DNA of 64,000 nucleotides from Rufibacter latericius (GTDB taxonomy: Bacteria; Bacteroidota; Bacteroidia; Cytophagales; Hymenobacteraceae), in contig NZ_RJJD01000008.1 in the NCBI RefSeq assembly GCF_003721515.1, positions 1 to 64,000 of the forward strand. Reading direction: 5' to 3'. Position 1 is the stretch's first letter. Every line of letters begins with the position of its first letter. The notes beneath the pieces are model-generated. The model ran no database searches, was not told the DNA's origin, and saw only the letters and a list, made by a program, of their open reading frames with translations. Shown here one piece after another: positions 60,615-64,000 of the stretch. Made by a program: the position numbers and the translations under genes.

Positions 60615-61256
60615 ATGAAAAAGAATATACTCTTTGGGCTTACCATGGCATTTCTGTTGGGCGTAGCAGGCTGCTCCAAAGACGCAGGTAAGTCGGGTCC
60701 GCTGGCCCGGCCCATTTCCAATGAACAGTTAAAAGAGCAACTCACCGTCCTTTCAGACACCCTCAACGGTAAATGGAACGTGATGATGTGGAGCGACAGC
60801 GTGAAAACCCAGCAGATGGAAGAGATGCTGGCCGCTATTCCGCCCGGGGCCATGGAAGCCCAGAAACGGGCCGACTTGCAACAGGCCATCCGCCGGTTGC
60901 GCACCTTGCGCTATGACCGCATTTCCGTCCGGGACTCTGACCGCATAGACGCCTATGATGCCGCCCAAGACTCGGTTTGGAACGCTCTGCGCGCCTTTTT
61001 ACCAGAGAGCGGCCCAACCGGTGTGGCCCGGGTTGATTCCCTGAACCAATCCATCACCGCCCATCAAACTGAAACCGTTTTTTACCGCGGCCGCTACGAC
61101 CAAACCGCCAAAGAACTGAACACCCTGCTTCGGCGCTACAAAAAACAGGTGCCTAAACTGGGCAAACCATACGACACCCTGCAACCTGCCCCTCTGTTCC
61201 AGTGGGTAGACAAGGACGCCAAACTTACCCAAGAGGAAACAGGAGAAAATCAGTAA
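60615..61256 (+). CDS. Putative lipoprotein with helical mature region
   Basis: 213 residues. Lipobox LGVAGC (Cys at residue 20). The mature part is mostly charged helix: ISNEQLKEQLTVLSDTL, MMWSDSVKTQQMEEMLA and a long heptad-like stretch with DSLNQSITAHQTETVFYRGRYDQTAKELNTLL. The family is not recognised. Likely periplasmic or outer-membrane anchored. Confidence 0.65.
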   Translation: MKKNILFGLTMAFLLGVAGCSKDAGKSGPLARPISNEQLKEQLTVLSDTLNGKWNVMMWSDSVKTQQMEEMLAAIPPGAMEAQKRADLQQAIRRLRTLRYDRISVRDSDRIDAYDAAQDSVWNALRAFLPESGPTGVARVDSLNQSITAHQTETVFYRGRYDQTAKELNTLLRRYKKQVPKLGKPYDTLQPAPLFQWVDKDAKLTQEETGENQ

Positions 61257-61261
61257 ACCTG

Positions 61262-61295
61262 CTTCCGGCGTGTTTTCCGGATTTAATGGCTAAAC
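61262..61295 (+). repeat. Degenerate copy of the 36-nt element
   Basis: CTTCCGGCGTGTTTTCCGG... to ...GGCTAAAC, 5 bases past the lipoprotein stop. Confidence 0.35.
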
Positions 61296-61350
61296 AAGGA
61301 AAGCGCTCCTCTTGAATCTAGCCCAGGAATTTATTTGATCGATTTCCTAG

Positions 61351-61393
61351 AAAACAGGAAAGCCTCAGAGTTCATCTGAGGCTTTCCTGTTTT
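61351..61393. terminator. 19-bp bidirectional terminator
   Basis: AAAACAGGAAAGCCTCAGA (61351-61369) pairs exactly with TCTGAGGCTTTCCTGTTTT (61375-61393) around GTTCA, between the convergent lipoprotein and peptidase genes. Confidence 0.92.
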
Positions 61394-61424
61394 AAGGCTG
61401 TTTTCAGCTTATTGGCCGGTAAAC
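61389..61424 (+). repeat. 36-nt GTTT...AAAC intergenic element
   Basis: GTTTTAAGGCTGTTTTCAGC... to ...CCGGTAAAC, 36 nt, in the convergent gap, 26 bases past the peptidase stop on its strand. Confidence 0.5.
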
Positions 61425-61449
61425 ACACCTTTAATTAAAATTACTTTTC

Positions 61450-63183
61450 TCAGCCAAGTTGCGCCAATTCGTCTTTCACGAAGTCAACCAAGGACTGGAT
61501 GTACTCGCTGGAGAAATCAAAGCGGATACCGGCGGCATCATAGATCTCCCCGATGGTGGCAGTGTACCCCAGGCTAAGGGCTTTTTTGTAGCCTTCCAGT
61601 GCCGCTTCGGGTTCAGATTTGTAGCGTTTCCAAACGGCGACGGCGCCTAGTTGGGCCATGGCATACTCTACATAGTAGAAAGGCACTTCGTAGAGGTGCA
61701 GCTGCTTCTGCCAGATGTAAGGCTTGATGTGCTCCAATCCGCTCCAGTCTACTTCCTGCAGGTTGAACTCCTCGAAAATACGCACCCAGTTCTGGTGGCG
61801 CTCTTCTACGGTGTGGTTCGGGTTTTCGTAGACCCAATGCTGGAACTTGTCAATGGTGGCTACCCACGGGAAGGTTTCCAGAACGCCCTCCAAGTGCTGA
61901 CGTTTGGCGCGCACCAGATCATCTTGGTTTGGGAAGAAAATATCCCAATGGTCGATGGTCAATAACTCCATGGACATGGAGGCGAGCTCGGCTACCTCGG
62001 AAGGTGGGTGTTTGGCGGCGTTCAGGGGCAGGTCACGGGTCAGAAACGAGTGGACCGCGTGGCCACCTTCGTGCAGCAACGTCACCACATCGCGGAGCGA
62101 GGACGTCGCATTCATGAAGATAAACGGCACGCCGATTTCATCCAGCGGATAGTTGTAGCCGCCCGGTGCTTTGCCTTTGCGAGACTCCAGATCCAAGTGC
62201 CCCATTTCGCGCATGGTTACCAGGCAATCGCCCAGGAATGAATCAAGGCGGTAGAAGCACTCAATGGTTTGGGAAAGCAGTTGGTCACCAGTTTTAAACG
62301 GCTCCAGCGGAGGCAGTTGACTGGGGTCTACGTCCATGTCCCAGGGCCGAAGCGAATCCAAACCCAGTTTCTTTTTATGTTCCTGGTCTATCTGGCGGGT
62401 CACCGGCACCACCTTCTCTTTGATGGCCTGGTGGAACGAAAAGGTATCCTCGGGACCGTAATCAAACCGGCCCAGGGCGGCGAACATGTAATCCCGGAAG
62501 TTCTCAAAGCCAGCGTTCAAGGCTACCTGGTGGCGCAGCTGGATCAACTCGGTATAAAGCTCATCCAGTTTTTCCTTGTCTTCCAGACGTCGGTTTTGGA
62601 TGGCTATATAAGCTTCCTCGCGTACGGCGCGGTCAGTTTGCTTGAGGCGGTCAGCGGCGCGTTGCAGGGTCATCTCCTCGCCGTCCAGGGTCACCATCAT
62701 GGCCCCGGCGATGGGGCCGTACTGCTGCTGCTTGGTGCTAATCTCGGTCTGCAGTGGAATATTCTCCTCCCGGAACAACTCAATGGCCCGCCGAACGCCC
62801 CGCAGGTAAATGCGGAATTTCTGCTCGTCAAGCCCGTCAATGTACGGCGACTCCACCAGCTTGCGGTTGAAGGCATCGTCATACGGTGAGGCTTTAGGCT
62901 CAATTTCGGTGACGAAGAACTGGAACGCCTGGGTGAGCGCCTCGTCTTGGGTATCGCAGGTCATTTTGATGTACCGCCAGGCCAAGTTCTCAGAGAGCAC
63001 GCTCTCCAGTTCACTTCGGTCAGCGATCCACTTTTCCAGGTCTTCCTGCGAGTTGATCTCACGGGTTTTCAGTTCCTCGAAATAAGACTCCAGCGATTCC
63101 CAATCCCCAACTTCAAAATCGGCGGGAAGGTACTGGCGGGTTTTGCGTTCTGGCAACGCGAGCGTTTGGGAGGTGTTTTCCAT
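61450..63183 (-). CDS. M3-family oligoendopeptidase (PepF-like)
   Basis: 577 residues from ATG 63183; an in-frame TTG four codons upstream is less likely. A helical N-domain (residues 1-200) with FRDYMFAALGRFDYGPEDTFSFH mid-protein. The zinc site is LHEGGHAVHSFLTR with the third ligand in the ELASMSMELLTIDHW region. C-terminal QKQLHLYEVPFYYVEYAMAQLGA is typical of PepF. A cytoplasmic zinc peptidase degrading oligopeptides. The gene starts 18 bases after the upstream ferredoxin-reductase gene ends. Confidence 0.95.
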   Translation of the reverse strand: MENTSQTLALPERKTRQYLPADFEVGDWESLESYFEELKTREINSQEDLEKWIADRSELESVLSENLAWRYIKMTCDTQDEALTQAFQFFVTEIEPKASPYDDAFNRKLVESPYIDGLDEQKFRIYLRGVRRAIELFREENIPLQTEISTKQQQYGPIAGAMMVTLDGEEMTLQRAADRLKQTDRAVREEAYIAIQNRRLEDKEKLDELYTELIQLRHQVALNAGFENFRDYMFAALGRFDYGPEDTFSFHQAIKEKVVPVTRQIDQEHKKKLGLDSLRPWDMDVDPSQLPPLEPFKTGDQLLSQTIECFYRLDSFLGDCLVTMREMGHLDLESRKGKAPGGYNYPLDEIGVPFIFMNATSSLRDVVTLLHEGGHAVHSFLTRDLPLNAAKHPPSEVAELASMSMELLTIDHWDIFFPNQDDLVRAKRQHLEGVLETFPWVATIDKFQHWVYENPNHTVEERHQNWVRIFEEFNLQEVDWSGLEHIKPYIWQKQLHLYEVPFYYVEYAMAQLGAVAVWKRYKSEPEAALEGYKKALSLGYTATIGEIYDAAGIRFDFSSEYIQSLVDFVKDELAQLG

Positions 63184-63201
63184 AAAAGAGGTCAAAAACG
63201 A

Positions 63202-64000
63202 TTAACCAATCTCAATCACCACATCGGCGGTGAGCGGATGGCCTACGCAGTTTAGAACGTATCCTTGGGCAATTTCTGCATCTGACAGGCCTTCGCGCTC
63301 GTCTAAATGCACGCGACCGCTAATGCACTTGCCCATACAGGCGGTACACAGGCCGGCCTGGCAGGAATAAGGTAAGTCTATATCGGCTTTCAGGCCAGCT
63401 TCCAGAATGGTTTCGGTAGGTTTCACTTCTACCTGATACTCCTGGCCTTCGTAGATGATGGTGACCGTGCGGGCGATGATCTCGTCTGATTCCGGTGCGG
63501 CACTCACATCCGCGGAATGGGCCTCCGGACCGGTTGGGGCGGTGAAACTTTCCTTGTAAATATTGGCGGCGGGCACACTTTTGAAGTGGAGGGCTTCGCG
63601 CACCTCGTTCATCATGCCTTCAGGGCCGCACATGTAAAAGCTTTCCTGCTGGTAGCCGGGCAACCTAAGATCATCCAGGAGGCGCAGCACCATGGTACGA
63701 TCCAGCAACCCGATGTGTTCTTGCTTCTCCGTTGCATCTACCAGGGCTTCGTTGAACACGTGCACCACCTTCAGTTTCTCTGGGTGCTGCTGCTCCAGTT
63801 GGGCTAGTTGGTCTTTGAAGATAACCGAGTCTACGTTGCGGTTTCCGTACACGAGGGTAATCCGGCTCTGTGGTTCGTATTTGAGGGTGCTTCTCAGCAT
63901 AGACATCAGCGGGGTGATGCCGCTTCCGCCGCCAAACAAGAAGATATGGCGCTTCTGGGAAGGTTCTGGCTTTAGGTTGAAGTTCCCAATGGGGGCCATT
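63202..64000 (-). CDS. PaaE-like flavodoxin/ferredoxin reductase, 3' part; 5' end beyond the window
   Basis: At least 265 residues shown. The frame is still open at the window edge; the first Met (MAPIGNF) is in the FAD-domain segment that usually reads P-x-G-x-F, so the true start lies outside. NAD-binding domain: FLFGGGSGITPLMSML, LVYGNR, YMCGPEGMMNEV. C-terminal plant-type [2Fe-2S] domain: SCQAGLCTACMGKC and LNCVG. It passes electrons from NAD(P)H through flavin and Fe-S cluster to an oxygenase or similar partner. Confidence 0.93.
   Translation of the reverse strand, partial: MAPIGNFNLKPEPSQKRHIFLFGGGSGITPLMSMLRSTLKYEPQSRITLVYGNRNVDSVIFKDQLAQLEQQHPEKLKVVHVFNEALVDATEKQEHIGLLDRTMVLRLLDDLRLPGYQQESFYMCGPEGMMNEVREALHFKSVPAANIYKESFTAPTGPEAHSADVSAAPESDEIIARTVTIIYEGQEYQVEVKPTETILEAGLKADIDLPYSCQAGLCTACMGKCISGRVHLDEREGLSDAEIAQGYVLNCVGHPLTADVVIEIG

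Noticed and set aside
10181-61424. 36-nt GTTT...AAAC units as CRISPR repeats
   Set aside because: Length and ends resemble CRISPR repeats, but copies are single, divergent and lack spacers, and no cas gene is present.
1-64000. Insertion sequences, integrases, phage genes or attachment sites
   Set aside because: Both strands were read for transposase or integrase motifs and tRNA-adjacent direct repeats; none was found, so island status of the EPS locus rests only on composition.

Overview
The window looks like the chromosome of a Bacteroidota bacterium of the Cytophagales/Hymenobacteraceae type (Rufibacter- or Pontibacter-like). The evidence is a SusC/SusD polysaccharide-utilisation locus with a hybrid two-component regulator, TTTG / TAnnTTTG promoter elements, and the protein flavour of most genes. 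The genus is an inference. By eye, the left 40 kb is AT-richer than the right 24 kb; an 83 % GC scrap at bases 1-120 is the sharpest outlier.

Layout. (1) 1-1952: two consecutive minus-strand GT-C (ArnT-like) membrane glycosyltransferase genes, the first cut by the window edge. (2) 2501-12623: a membrane/lipid-sugar cluster. It holds a HAD phosphatase, a UbiA-family enzyme with the DPPR-synthase signature, a GMC flavoprotein plus a small Tat-signal partner, a tandem pair of HTTM-like membrane proteins, two members of an unrecognised membrane family, and a GtrA-type flippase. This set parallels the mycobacterial decaprenyl-phosphoryl-arabinose route and may make a polyprenyl-phosphate-linked pentose. 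(3) 12719-32824, all minus strand: a Wzx/Wzy-type exopolysaccharide (EPS) locus. It has ten glycosyltransferases, a pyruvyltransferase, an acetyltransferase, flippase, polymerase, a chain-length protein with a degenerate kinase domain, a half-size TolC-like protein, and an initiating phosphoglycosyltransferase fused to a pseudo-receiver. (4) 32444-39545: the regulatory block, with a CheY-like receiver, a pseudo-histidine-kinase with intact receiver and HPt, a sigma-54 activator (EBP) and a canonical hybrid kinase. (5) 40277-40491: two identical tRNA-Lys genes, each with its own terminator. (6) 40561-53843: a BatE-like TPR protein, then a PUL with an MFS sugar permease, HTCS, SusC, SusD and a GH130 lipoprotein, probably for beta-mannosides. 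(7) 53943-64000: ordinary genes, namely an SDR, a surface-repeat protein, RlmD, a small conserved protein, an LMW-PTP, ThiL, TetR, a lipoprotein, an M3 peptidase and a ferredoxin reductase cut by the window end.

Two sequence patterns stand out beyond the genes. First, the UbiA promoter and the EPS-block promoter each carry two 13-bp inverted repeats (TYYCA-N3-TGRRA) exactly 20 bp apart, upstream of a TTGGCAYG (-24-like) element. This suggests that the EBP encoded between them controls both loci. Second, about fourteen copies of a degenerate, mostly 36-nt, GTTT...AAAC imperfect palindrome lie between genes, mostly just 3' of stop codons.
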